64,000 bases of DNA from Strigamia acuminata (taxonomy: Eukaryota; Arthropoda; Chilopoda; Geophilomorpha; Linotaeniidae), in assembly GCA_949358305.1 (NCBI GenBank), contig OX442314.1:53825369-53889368 (forward strand). Direction: 5' to 3'. The position numbers and the translations under genes were made by a program. The notes under the pieces were generated by a model. The model saw nothing but the letters and a program-made list of their open reading frames with translations. It had not been told where the DNA came from and did no database searches. Every line of letters begins with the position of its first letter. Within the stretch, counting starts at the first letter, position 1. This document shows, in pieces, positions 30,815 to 41,044 of this stretch.

Positions 30815-33800
30815 TCAGGAGTTTCTCCTGTTTCCCCCCCCGACCAAAATTGGATCCGGAACGGATTCAACTATCTCGTTTACCGGAGGTGAAGGGGCGT
30901 CGAAATACTCCTCGTTGTCACTTGGCGGTGCTTGTTCCGACTCGCCAGCGAACGTATCGACGATTTGGCCGTCAGTTTTAGACTTGACTTGGCCCTTGGC
31001 CCACATTTCCTGCGGGAATTCCGGAATGTACGGAGTTAACTCTCGTACCTGGATCGACTTTTGCTCGGTGTTGTCCTCGAGCTTGCGTAATTTATACGCG
31101 TTACCGCCATGCTTGCCGATGATTACATACGGACCATCTCTCTTGTCGGCCAAGCTGGCGGTGATCCCTCTCGCTGCATTTGAGAGGGTGTGTGCATCTT
31201 TCCACACCAAATCATTGATCTCGAAATTCACGAATTTTCCACCGCTTTTATCTTGTAAAATGCGGTCGCGCATGTTAAAAATGTGCGCCATCATATGCTT
31301 GTATGTGTTCGAAATTGTTTGCTCTAATTTATACACATACTCATGTGGTTTCTCTGGGTCCACCACATTTACCGACTCTGCCACTCGTGGGTCCCAAGGC
31401 ACTCGTAGCTCTCGGGCGAAGTTGAGGTAGGCCGGAGAAAAATCTCTCGTCCTCGAGACTGTTGTTCGTATGCTGAACGCGATCTCCCTCAAGTATTCAT
31501 CCCACCTATTGTGGATGTCAGTGAATATACTTAATGCATATTTGATATCCCTGTTGAGTCGCTCAACGGGATTTGTTCTAGGATTGTAGGTCGAAGTATG
31601 TGACGCCACAATCCCGAATTTTTTACAAAACTTACCCCAAATTTTCGAGATAAATTGGGGTCCGTTATCGGATATTATTTTACGTGGAAATCCGTAACGT
31701 AACGCCACGTCGTAGATACATTCAACGATTTTCTCTGCTGAAGGTCTAGCGACGGCGTACAACTCGGGCCAACGAGTTGCCACGTCCATTATAACGATAA
31801 TGTACGCATTTTTATTTCCCGTAACGGGTTTTGGGCCCATCACATCGACACTTAAACAATCAAAAGGCGCGTAAGGCCCTAAGAAAATAGTTTCGAATGG
31901 TGATTTACTCCTCGGCTTGCACGCTTGACATCGCTGACATTGGTGGACAAAAAGAGCAATATCTTTTTTCATCCCTGTCCAGTGAAAAAGCTGTGTAGCA
32001 CGATAGAGTGTTCTGCTTACTCCCGCATGGCTCGCAAGCGGGTGCCCGTGTAACAACCACAGCACGCGACCGATTAAGGAAGCAGGTATTACTACCTTTA
32101 CTGCGGTGTCCGATTCACTCAAGTCATCTTGGTGATTTGGGTGATGTTTCACTAAAAGGCCGTCATCCAATAGGTAATCTATGGATTCGTGTGCATAACG
32201 ACGCTTCTGCCTTCTGGTTAAGTTGGGCGGATAATTTCCTGTCAGTACGAATCTAGCTCTGTCCTGACATTTTTTGTCTAATTTTTGTTGCACAATTATT
32301 TCCTCCCTCGTCGGGGGATTGCTTCGCATTTGCTTGCCGACATGAGCGTGGAAGGCGCTTAGTAGCGGGTCATTTATTCTCCGCTCTAGCTTAAATTCCC
32401 TCTTTGCATCTGGGTAATTGTCAGCAGCTGGTTGGTATAACCGCGTCCAGAAACCACAGAATTTTACATCTGCCGGAGACGCGGTAGGAATTTCATTCAT
32501 CTTCCTTAAATCCCAACGGTGACAACTCGTAGGGCAATAAATGATGCGGGAGTCATCCTCGCCATCATCGTCAGCGTCGATTGGATCTGACACTGGTGCC
32601 CGTGACAGAGCGTCAGCCACGACGTTATATTTGCCGGGCTTGTATTGAATGGTCAAGTCGCATGCCATCAGTTCTAACTGCCATCTGGCTAGTCGACCGG
32701 CTGGCTCTTTTAATTTCATCAGCCATTGTAACGCTTGATGATCTGTGTGGACCACAAATTTGGTATATTCGAGATAATCTCTGAATTTCCTTATGGCCCA
32801 CACAACGGCCAAACACTCCAACTCGGTGGCATTGTAATTCTTTTCAGCGCCTTGGAGTTTGCGACTTATAAACATGCACGGCAGGTCTTGTTCGACTCCG
32901 TCGCGCACGTGTGTTTGGAGCAACGCCGCTCCTAACCCAACTCTGCTGGCGTCCGTGTGTAATATGAACGGCCGGTTTAAGTCGGGTAGAGGCATTACGC
33001 CGACTTCCGTCAGCATCCTCTTTATTGCATTAAATGCGATGTTGCACTCATTTGACCATACAAATTCGTTTTCATTCTTCAGGAGGTCGGTAACTGGGGC
33101 TGCCACTTCAGCTAGGCCCGGTAGCAACCTGCCGAAGAAGTTTATCATTCCCATAAACCGTTGGACACCTTTAACGTCCTCGGGTGGTGGGAAACGATTA
33201 ATCGCATCGATTTTTTCGGGGCCAATAGCTAAACCATTGACTCCAATGCGATAACCCAGGAAGGCAAGCTCCTTTCGACAGAACTTGCTCTTGCCCGGGT
33301 GAACGTGTAACCCAGCTTTTGCCAGCCGGGTGAGCACTTGGTCGATATGCTCAATGTGCTCTTCGAATGTTTTGGAGGCAATAACTATGTCATCTAGGTA
33401 TGCCCACACAAACTGATGCAGGATATCACCCAATACGCTTTCGATTAGTCTCTGAAAGGTACTGGGAGCGTTCACTAAACCAAATGGCATGACGTTGAAC
33501 ATCAACCGTCCAATTGGCGAGTAAAATGCTGTTTTTAGCTTATCCTCTGGCCTCATCTCAACCTGCCAGTATCCCTTCGACAGATCCATCGTCGTAACCC
33601 AAGAAAAGGGGCTAAGCTCTCTCAAAATGGATTCGATAGACGGCATCTGTATGGGATCTATCTCTGTCACCGCGTTTAATGGGCGGTAATCAATGCATAG
33701 GCGTGGGTCCGAGCCCGGGCGCATCACGAGCACAACTCGCGTCGCGTATTCTCCCTGGGCCTCGGAGACAATGCCACTGTCTAGCATTTCTTGGCACATT

Positions 33801-34729
33801 TTTTGCACTATTTCACGTTTTTGCGGGTTCATTCCCTTATACGCAACTCGTATAGGTTTATTATCCGTCAATTTAATTTCGTGAATAGCCCTATTCGTTC
33901 GGCCCGGTTTTTTCGACAGGATCCCCTCATATTTAAGTAGGACCCTTCGTAGGGCTGCCGCTTCGTTTAATTCTAAAGCGGCGTCGGCGACAAGCGTTTC
34001 CACTACATTGTCCCGTTGCAATTCTGTTACGAATGCTTTAAAATCGTAGTCTTGAACAAATTTCTTTAGGCCTTTCTCCCACTGTGTCTTGTCGGCCGCT
34101 TCTTTTACAAGAGCTGGTGGCACGACAATTGCGGGTCTTTCCTTATCATTTCTGATATAATTCCAAGATTTCGTTATTGGATTTGGTTGTATTTCCATTG
34201 ACGCCATGAGGTCTAAGCCCAACAGAAAAATTCTGTCGCATGTGGGCAGGACCAGGAAAGGGTGCTGTTCTACCCCTCCGAGCCACTCCATGGTCAATAA
34301 TATAACTCCTTTTGGACGCGCCATTCCGTTGGCGGTTTTTAGACGTATATTTTTATTAACGCCTTTTATCTTATCGGTGAGACCCAATGATGCTACTATG
34401 TCTTCGGAAACGAACGAGCGATCTGCTCCCGAGTCTAGCAGTCCCATAATTTTTTCACGTTCTATTGTCATGGGCAACATGCATAGGCGGTTGGTGTATT
34501 CGACCGCCACGTTGCACATGAAAACACGAAATTCTTCTGTGTCTTCGACTACTTGAGGTAATTCTTCAAGCAGTAGGTTCGGTTCTTCCGCCTCAGCCTC
34601 AGCGTTTGCGGTAATTACCTGCAAAGCGTTGTTGGCCCTGTCTTGAATTTGGGCGTTAGCTATGTCACTACCCATTTCTTTGACTGGTGGCGGCTTATCG
34701 AACCCTTTGTTAAACCCCTTCTTCTTCAT
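30815..34729 (-). CDS. Gypsy element 1 pol (protease-RT-RNase H-integrase)
   Basis: 1304 codons from ATG 34729, 23 nt after the gag stop and in another frame. Protease LLDSGADRSF is at about residue 95. RT carries WVTTMDLSKGYWQ and YLDDIV (about 443). RNase H has HTDAS and DHQALQWL. The integrase has an HHCC zinc part (about 895-935), and its D, D, E are seen in DVMGPK, SDNGPQF and NPVERLNRD (about 963-1056). A GPY-like DGPYVIIG follows. The order RT-RH-IN is that of Ty3/Gypsy. The frame ends at 30815, just after a run of eight Gs (minus strand; 30834-30841). Another frame from there to 30658 encodes a tail whose end (NPFIKGGKVVGKK) matches the end of pol in element 2. Hence a one-base change or a frameshift at the G run. 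Confidence 0.93.
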   Translation of the reverse strand: MKKKGFNKGFDKPPPVKEMGSDIANAQIQDRANNALQVITANAEAEAEEPNLLLEELPQVVEDTEEFRVFMCNVAVEYTNRLCMLPMTIEREKIMGLLDSGADRSFVSEDIVASLGLTDKIKGVNKNIRLKTANGMARPKGVILLTMEWLGGVEQHPFLVLPTCDRIFLLGLDLMASMEIQPNPITKSWNYIRNDKERPAIVVPPALVKEAADKTQWEKGLKKFVQDYDFKAFVTELQRDNVVETLVADAALELNEAAALRRVLLKYEGILSKKPGRTNRAIHEIKLTDNKPIRVAYKGMNPQKREIVQKMCQEMLDSGIVSEAQGEYATRVVLVMRPGSDPRLCIDYRPLNAVTEIDPIQMPSIESILRELSPFSWVTTMDLSKGYWQVEMRPEDKLKTAFYSPIGRLMFNVMPFGLVNAPSTFQRLIESVLGDILHQFVWAYLDDIVIASKTFEEHIEHIDQVLTRLAKAGLHVHPGKSKFCRKELAFLGYRIGVNGLAIGPEKIDAINRFPPPEDVKGVQRFMGMINFFGRLLPGLAEVAAPVTDLLKNENEFVWSNECNIAFNAIKRMLTEVGVMPLPDLNRPFILHTDASRVGLGAALLQTHVRDGVEQDLPCMFISRKLQGAEKNYNATELECLAVVWAIRKFRDYLEYTKFVVHTDHQALQWLMKLKEPAGRLARWQLELMACDLTIQYKPGKYNVVADALSRAPVSDPIDADDDGEDDSRIIYCPTSCHRWDLRKMNEIPTASPADVKFCGFWTRLYQPAADNYPDAKREFKLERRINDPLLSAFHAHVGKQMRSNPPTREEIIVQQKLDKKCQDRARFVLTGNYPPNLTRRQKRRYAHESIDYLLDDGLLVKHHPNHQDDLSESDTAVKVVIPASLIGRVLWLLHGHPLASHAGVSRTLYRATQLFHWTGMKKDIALFVHQCQRCQACKPRSKSPFETIFLGPYAPFDCLSVDVMGPKPVTGNKNAYIIVIMDVATRWPELYAVARPSAEKIVECIYDVALRYGFPRKIISDNGPQFISKIWGKFCKKFGIVASHTSTYNPRTNPVERLNRDIKYALSIFTDIHNRWDEYLREIAFSIRTTVSRTRDFSPAYLNFARELRVPWDPRVAESVNVVDPEKPHEYVYKLEQTISNTYKHMMAHIFNMRDRILQDKSGGKFVNFEINDLVWKDAHTLSNAARGITASLADKRDGPYVIIGKHGGNAYKLRKLEDNTEQKSIQVRELTPYIPEFPQEMWAKGQVKSKTDGQIVDTFAGESEQAPPSDNEEYFDAPSPPVNEIVESVPDPILVGGGNRRNS

Positions 34730-34752
34730 GAATGGCGCAGACGGTCGAGAAG

Positions 34753-37700
34753 TTATTTCTTCGCCGCCTGCGCTGACTCGTTTTTTGACTCGTTTTTTGC
34801 CATGGCGAGTTTAATCTCTGCCATCTGCTTCATTATTGCGTCAAATTTAGCGTCTTCTTTCGCTGTTCTTGGGCACTCATTGGAATAGTGACCCGGTTGG
34901 TTACACTTGAAACAACGAATATTTGATTTGTCTCTTGGGGCTTCAGTCGATTTTTTCTTTTCAGGGTCTGCTTTCGACGGTGGCGTGTAATTTTTCCGAA
35001 AATACTTCGGAATTCGGCCGGCATTTGGTTTTAACCTGGCGCGAAATTCTTCTACCGCTCTATCTCGATGGATGAGATGTACTAGCGGTCCTTCCTCATC
35101 GCAACCCGTTGATAAGGTATCGCGATAGCTTCGTATTTCTTCGTCCGTCGAATAATCGTCTTTTTCTTCTTTTTCGTCTGATTTTCCGGCATCTTGTCCG
35201 GCTTCCTCCCCCTCCTTGACCTCCTCCAGTGTCGCTTGCATGGCTGACGCTGTCGGTGCCTTTTTAGGGGCGGCCAAAGGGTTGGAAGGCAGCGTGGATG
35301 TCAGTTTATTTTTTATTTGCAAACCAACGCTAGCTTCTGCCAGCTCCATTATACCGCTAAGATATTCAGTAGGGCGCATAATCTTATCTGTCGCCCCATA
35401 TCTTTCCGCACTCAACTTGAGACGTTTTGCGGTTGCTGCTTTCTCCGCTTCTGGTAAAGCGGAATAATACCTCTTCTCGATATCTATCGTGTTCTCGAAC
35501 AGGAAGGCGCTCATCTCCTCGTAGCTGCCTCCTGTCGGTGCCCTTTCTTCAAGTAACACCCGTTGCGAGTACTCCGACAAACCGCCGAGAAAGAAAAGGT
35601 TGAATCCCGTGGCATGAAATTCCATCGGGGCCTTTTCGAACAACAATCTGGCGCGAATGTCGTAATCCATTATGGTTTCACCAGGCATCTGGCGAAGACC
35701 TCGCATCTTTCGGCTCACCTCTTCGGGTGTCTCGCCGTAGCGCAGGTCGAATCTCATTAAAAAGTCGTCCCAATTGACGCCTTTCAATCCTTGGTACCAC
35801 TCACGTGCCGAGCCTGTCATTAGCTCGACAATACCGTGGGTGAGCATGTCTCCTACGGTGGCTTTAGTGGCAGTCTTAATTCGAATTACTTCGTCAAGGA
35901 AGCGATCTCCCGCTTTCCATGACCCGTCGAAACGGTTCTGAATATAAAATTGCCACCTAATATTCCCGGTAACGCTCATGGTGTCTCGTCGGGAGACAGC
36001 GTATTTTTTCTTTACGCGGTCGCCAGTGCTACGATTACGATCGTTTCGTTTGCTCAGATCGATTCCCTCGGCCTTCAACGAGCCAAGTAGTGCTCTTCCA
36101 AGCTCTCCCATCGTATACTGCCGACCCGTCGAATCGGTAAACGCGCTTTGTCGGGGAGGGTCCTGAAACTCCTCCCGTCGGTGGTCGCTATTTTCCGATC
36201 GACGTCGTTTCTCTCTATCGCGCGGAGAGTTGGATCTCTTCCGGCGATTACTTGATTTATCCTTTCGTCTGTCGTCGTTGGATGAGGGGTCGGAGCTGGG
36301 GTCGGAAGACGGTGAGCGGCGTGGCGGGTTGCGCCGTGAAGAGTTTGACTCTTTCCGGCCCCTACGACGGTCGTCACGTTCCCTTTCCCTGCGTTCATCG
36401 CGTTCTCTTTCCCTTCGTCTTTCTCCAGAACCTCTCTCCGAATCGTGATGACTGGGTGCATTTGACTCCAGTCCATCTGACGACGAATCACTATTTCCGT
36501 AGCGATAATATTTCGGTCTTTCATCGCGTTTGCCTTCTTCTCGCGAAGAGGTGCGATCATGCGATTGTCTCCTTGACGACTCGTCGTCTTTAAGGATGGG
36601 CACTGGTTGTTGCCACTCAGTCCCTTGTGGATTATCTTGCTGTTGGCTTGTGAGAGCTTGCTCTTCATTTCGCCTAGCATTATTAGCGTTGATTAACCGC
36701 GTTATCGCATTATTTGTGGCTGAATCGAGAGCTTGCATGCGGGGCCGAGTTTGTTGTTCTCTGGCCGACGCATCTCTCTTGCGCGGAGTAGCTGGTGTTG
36801 CCCTCTCCGGCTGGGGTTTGGGTTTGGCCTTCGGCGTGCGCTTTGGGTCTCCCTCTAGGCTCTCGTCGGACAGCTCGGATGAACTGACCTCTGGTTTGCG
36901 AACGGATTTCGGGTCATCTCGTCGCAATCTGGCCATAAATGCTCGCTCTGCTTCTTGTTGCGAGTGGAAAGCATATCGATGTGCTCTCAGGGCTCGGTCA
37001 ACTATTTCTACCTCCTCGGGAGTAGTCGGATTGGGCTGGGTTCTGCCGTACTCGAGAGCTTGCGCTTCTCTTTCCGCCAGCTTCCTCCGTCTCTCGCGAA
37101 TGGCTTGTCGAGCCTCATTCTCTGCATCCGCTTCAAATTGAGCGGAATCAACCAATTGTTGAGCGTGTGCACCTTCAACAATGGTGATTTGTGGGGATAC
37201 ACTGTGCGCTTTTAAAGCTGCACGTACGATTTGTAACGTTTCGTACACTGTAATCTTCCCCGTCGGAAGGGTGTATCTCACTCCCTCCGCTTGTGCCAAT
37301 TGCATCGCCTCAATCAAGGTGCCCGAGACGCTGTAAGGCTGGCTCGAAACACGCTTGACAGAGGACGAGTTGGACTTGTGCCCTTCAGACACTACCGAGG
37401 CTGGTCGACTGTGCGTAATTGGCGTGTCTAGTGCCGAATTAGCGGTCGTATTTGAGGCCGTCTTTTGTATCGGAGACGCTGCTTTCGGACTGCCCACCTC
37501 GGTGTCGTGCGTTAGACGAGGCGATTGGTTACGGGATAAAACCTCGTTTCCGCTCGTCTCGTCGTCACGGTTAGAACGCGGCAGTTTGGAGTGAGATTGC
37601 TCTTCACCCCGCTCTGTCTCGTCCAATCGCTGCCTCGTCTCGGTGCGAGACGGGTGCGATGCCTCTGATGCGCTTCTACGATCGGGTTTAGGCTTACGCC

Positions 37701-37836
37701 GTTTTTGCCTCGCTTCGTGCGCTGAGGCTTTGGGTAAGGGACCTCCAGATCGCAAGTGATAGTCGGCGCCTTTACGACTGCCGGCTCTCTTGTTTGCGTC
37801 GGAGTCGGAATCTGTTACTCGGGTATTATCTGCCAT
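34753..37836 (-). CDS. Gypsy element 1 gag
   Basis: 1027 codons from ATG 37836 (the frame is open back to 37863). The N-terminal half is long, Arg/Ser/Glu-rich and probably disordered. A retrotransposon capsid-like region follows (about residues 650-790, with SAREWYQGL, FLMRFDLRYGETPEE and MRGLRQMPGE). Near the end is one CCHC zinc knuckle (CFKCNQPGHYSNEC, about 975-988) for RNA binding. It would form the particle that packages element RNA. The frame is intact. The leader between LTR and ATG is about 72 nt. At over 1000 residues the gag is long for the family. Confidence 0.92.
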   Translation of the reverse strand: MADNTRVTDSDSDANKRAGSRKGADYHLRSGGPLPKASAHEARQKRRKPKPDRRSASEASHPSRTETRQRLDETERGEEQSHSKLPRSNRDDETSGNEVLSRNQSPRLTHDTEVGSPKAASPIQKTASNTTANSALDTPITHSRPASVVSEGHKSNSSSVKRVSSQPYSVSGTLIEAMQLAQAEGVRYTLPTGKITVYETLQIVRAALKAHSVSPQITIVEGAHAQQLVDSAQFEADAENEARQAIRERRRKLAEREAQALEYGRTQPNPTTPEEVEIVDRALRAHRYAFHSQQEAERAFMARLRRDDPKSVRKPEVSSSELSDESLEGDPKRTPKAKPKPQPERATPATPRKRDASAREQQTRPRMQALDSATNNAITRLINANNARRNEEQALTSQQQDNPQGTEWQQPVPILKDDESSRRQSHDRTSSREEGKRDERPKYYRYGNSDSSSDGLESNAPSHHDSERGSGERRRERERDERRERERDDRRRGRKESNSSRRNPPRRSPSSDPSSDPSSNDDRRKDKSSNRRKRSNSPRDREKRRRSENSDHRREEFQDPPRQSAFTDSTGRQYTMGELGRALLGSLKAEGIDLSKRNDRNRSTGDRVKKKYAVSRRDTMSVTGNIRWQFYIQNRFDGSWKAGDRFLDEVIRIKTATKATVGDMLTHGIVELMTGSAREWYQGLKGVNWDDFLMRFDLRYGETPEEVSRKMRGLRQMPGETIMDYDIRARLLFEKAPMEFHATGFNLFFLGGLSEYSQRVLLEERAPTGGSYEEMSAFLFENTIDIEKRYYSALPEAEKAATAKRLKLSAERYGATDKIMRPTEYLSGIMELAEASVGLQIKNKLTSTLPSNPLAAPKKAPTASAMQATLEEVKEGEEAGQDAGKSDEKEEKDDYSTDEEIRSYRDTLSTGCDEEGPLVHLIHRDRAVEEFRARLKPNAGRIPKYFRKNYTPPSKADPEKKKSTEAPRDKSNIRCFKCNQPGHYSNECPRTAKEDAKFDAIMKQMAEIKLAMAKNESKNESAQAAKK

Positions 37837-37908
37837 TTCTTGCTTTGGGTATGATGTAATCACAGGTTAGAATCAGTTATTCAACTTGATCCCGGACAGG
37901 CCCCCACG

Positions 37909-38924
37909 TGTCGCGCTCAACTCTAACCGTCGCTAACTCGTGGGTTGATTACTTAATTCGACTAACTCACTACCGCTTTACTCAAGCGGTTTACCCAAAG
38001 AAATGATTACACAGATATAAAAGGTAAAATATAATATAGATTTATTCTGCGGGGCAATGTACAGATATATCTTATATATGTATATATAAAGGGTAAGTAA
38101 AAGGTGAATCGGAATGGGTGATGGGAATGGAAAGGTAAAGGTAAGATGAAAGCTGGCTGGAATCGGCGAGGTCGTCTGTTGTCTCGTGCGTGTCCAAGAT
38201 GGCGTCCTCGTTGTAGCAACGTGATGTCGTCTTGGGCCGGCGTGGCAATATGGCGTCCTCGGCTCGTCTCTGGCTGGTCCTTCGGGCTCACGCTGGTCGG
38301 GCGCGAGTGAATGCTTAGTTAAAAGGCTTACTTCGGGCTGTTGTCTAGGTTTTTGTGTGGTGTCCGGCGATCACACAGCGGCGGACTCTTCTGGTTCCCG
38401 GCGGTCACACAGCGGCGGGAACGCTCGTCGTGGTTTTACTGCAGTTTAGGCTTGTGCGACCGTTTGTCTGCACAACTCGCTAAACTGGAGTGGTTTTTAC
38501 TATTTCTAGCTGGTGTGCTAAAATAGTGTGGTAATCTTATCTCGCAGGTTACTCTGCGGAGTTTGACACTGACCAAACGTACTCACGGTAAATTGTCCTT
38601 TGTCCTCGGTCAATCCCAGTATATTTACTTGGGCCTGATCTTGTAGGACGACGGGTTTACGTGTGTTTCTCGTTTGATGGTTGTGTTGGTTCTGCCCGCT
38701 CAGTGCAAGGCACATTCCTTTGCACAAAGCGGGGTTGACAGGTGACCGGAATCACCCAATGGTGGGGTGGACGAGCCATCCCCACTCCCTCAGGGCAGAC
38801 GCCTGTCCATTGACTAGATGTCAATGCACTGAGGGAAGGGAGACGCGCTTGCGGCTCCCCTTACACCCGAAACGAGGTCACGAGAGAAACTCTTCGTTGA
38901 CCCCGGTCCAGTCGGGTCACAACA
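37909..38924 (-). repeat. 5' LTR of Gypsy element 1
   Basis: 1016 bp, minus strand TGTTGTGACC...GCGACA, followed on the plus strand by target copy ACTT. It includes CAAGATGGCGTCCTCG-type strings at about 38196 and 38250, candidate promoter elements. It is uninterrupted at the TATATA site (about 38075-38087) where the other LTR carries the long-TIR transposon. Confidence 0.93.
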
Positions 38925-38928
38925 ACTT

Positions 38929-39250
38929 TTAATTATTTGTAGGTTTAAAAACGCCATTAATGTCATTAAAATCACTTAATTTATTATTATAACCAGGGTT
39001 TGACCGATACTCATATTGTCCTCTTAAATATCGATATTTTTGTCCAATTAATATTTTTAATACGAATTTAAAGCATTTATTTTTGCTGAAATGAACGGTT
39101 TTTTTTATTCTTTTTTTTATTTTTTAGTGTGAGGGTTTATTTGGGGTTGGACTTATTCCGCCCCGCCCAAAACCGCCCCATTCCAATTCCGCAGCATGAT
39201 TTTTGTACTTAAATAAATACTCCGTAATATTTAAATAAAAATAAAATAAA
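38929..39250. other. No gene recognised
   Basis: AT-rich sequence followed by C-rich GCCCCGCCC strings around 39165-39200 that partly repeat near 39290. Nothing supports a gene. Confidence 0.4.
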
Positions 39251-39289
39251 GTAAAATTCCGCAGCGTCCAATTCTGTGCGGGGTGGAAC

Positions 39290-39880
39290 CAATTCCGCCC
39301 CGCTACGTTTGCGTAAAGTGCAGCATTCGAGAACACCTACAAGTACTTGTCGCCCTCGACGCTGGACCTCTTTCTGCGACAGTGGAGCCACTCGAACGGG
39401 GAGATCCAGCAGGACGGACAGCGCCCGCTGCTGTTCCTCCCGAAAGGCGGAAGCCTGGGCTCGGACGATTCGACGCCCCAGGATTTTTCACTGGACCTGA
39501 GCGTCAAGAGCACCGGCGGGGTGACTCGATGCAGAGCACACCGACCCCTGCCGAATCGCCGTTGCCCTCGTTTCTCAAGTGGCCGAAGAAACAGGACTTG
39601 TCGTTCGACCAGTTGGCCGAAGTGCTCAATTTGTTGCGCGACTCAAAGGGCAACTTGGCGTCCATCGAGGTGTCTCCCGTCGTCGAGGACATGCCACCGG
39701 GCTCGGACTTCGCATACGTGTGTCCCGTGTGCGGCTAGGTGTTCTCGCTTCACGACCGGCTCGCTAAACACATGGCGAATCGGCACCGGCACCGCCGACC
39801 GCACCGGAACCGGTGCAGCATATTGGAAGTGTCCGGCGGACTGGGCGCGGGCGGCGTTTGCAAGTTGGATTGGATTGATT
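39290..39880 (+). pseudogene. GC-rich C2H2 zinc-finger (retro)pseudogene
   Basis: An island of high GC in AT-rich DNA. A frame from about 39320 reads ENTYKYLSPSTLDLFLRQWS, followed by a LDLSVK string like CtBP-binding motifs. At about 39520 the reading shifts by one frame into a stretch with LKWPKKQDLSFDQLAEVLN and ends in a C2H2 finger (YVCPVCG, stop, VFSLHDRLAKHMANRH). The TAG at 39736-39738 lies between the Cys and His pairs. With one shift and one stop and no introns, it looks like a decayed retrocopy or exon of a developmental zinc-finger gene. I cannot name the parent with confidence. Confidence 0.55.
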
Positions 39881-39920
39881 TTTCTTCTGCACGTGAACAC
39901 GTGCAGAAGAAAAATAAATA
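39881..39920. repeat. Short perfect hairpin
   Basis: TTTTCTTCTGCACGTG, three bases, then its complement (about 39886-39916). Arms of 16 bp. Confidence 0.75.
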
Positions 39921-40680
39921 CAAAATAAAATTTAAACTTACGAACACAAACGTTTTTAAAATTCACGGGGGAATTGGATCCATCCCAAACATCAAATATC
40001 AAATATTTTTTTTGTATTTAAAAAAAAGTGTTGGAAAGTTTTCACGATTTATTAAATTGCCTAGTCAATAAAACGTGCACATTCACGCATTTTATTAGAT
40101 TTGAGCCAACCACGTGAGGTAAACTTTGCATCATGTCAGCCATGTGTTTTGACAAATTGAAATATCGAAATCTGCACCTTTTTAAAACCAATAATATCGA
40201 TATTTTACCAAATATTTTACCAAATATCGGCCAAACCATAATTATAATGACACCTTTTGTGAAAATTGGCTCCTTAATACCCCAAAATAAATTATTTTCC
40301 ATGCAAAAATCCTTCAAAAAAATTGGAAAATGTATTATTAATGAGTGAGAAATGGTTTCAAAAGCACTTAAAATACCAGATGACAACATTTTTTTCAAGT
40401 AATGGAAGAGGTTATTTCAGATGGAAAGTTATGTCGGCTTCATTTTTTCATGAGACATTTTGATAAGAATTTAAAATGTCATGCAAAAACAAAGCAAAAC
40501 AGAAAATTGTCTGCATTGTCATAATTTCATTTAATTTTTTCTTTCTTTTAATTGATGGCATTTGATGGTTTTTAAAGGTTTGTTAAAGTATTTAAAAAAA
40601 TTTGAGTGCTACCTTTTATTATTAAGATTGGATTGATGTTCTAACTAAACCACCAGCTGAACTGTTGATAATCTCAGCCC
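39921..40680. other. No gene recognised
   Basis: AT-rich. AAATATCG/CGATATTT strings recur near 39030, 40160 and 40195. No exon with conserved partners was found. Confidence 0.4.
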
Positions 40681-40689
40681 TGAGCAGCC

Positions 40690-41030
40690 CTGACGCTGAC
40701 TACAGCGCCACTCTGGTGAGAGCAGTTGTCATTAATCGCTTTTCAGTGGGGGGTCGACAGACCATTCCTTTCTATTGACTCTGCCCAAGTCCAATTTCGC
40801 CCGCGATTCATGTCGCAGCCAATCCGTGAGCTGTGTGAAATGACGTCATTTCATCAACATTTTCAATTGAAATGGCGGGCAGGTTTTTCGGATCAGGAAT
40901 GACGTCATAACATTGAAATAGCAAAGCTGGAATAGCTACGTGTATGTAGCATTGCGCGCGATTCACAGGGCGATTTCGCTTGCGAAATCGCGATGCGATG
41001 CAAAATCGCGGTATGTGTGTGCCCAGCATT
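40690..41030. mobile_element. Dispersed MITE-like repeat (copy 2)
   Basis: Reverse-complement relative of 22748-23000: it ends AATCGCGGTATGTGTGTGCC and includes ACCATTCCTTTCTATTGACT. A small hairpin GCGATTTCGCTTGCGAAATCGC lies near the right end (about 40970-40992). Confidence 0.55.
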
Positions 41031-41044
41031 ACCTATGATAATTA

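Larger units (their letters stand above)
23351..38924 (-). mobile_element. Complete Ty3/Gypsy element with a third ORF (element 1)
   Basis: A minus-strand element with 5' LTR 37909-38924, gag, pol, a spliced third gene and 3' LTR 23351-26439 (interrupted by a 2071-bp transposon). The target duplication is ACTT (23347-23350; 38925-38928). The primer-binding site next to the 5' LTR (minus TGGGGGCCTGTCCGGGAT) is close to the 3' end of tRNA-Pro. A purine tract (GGAGGGGGAAG) abuts the 3' LTR. LTR parts I compared are almost identical, so the insertion is recent. Without the nested transposons the element would be about 13.5 kb. Confidence 0.93.
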
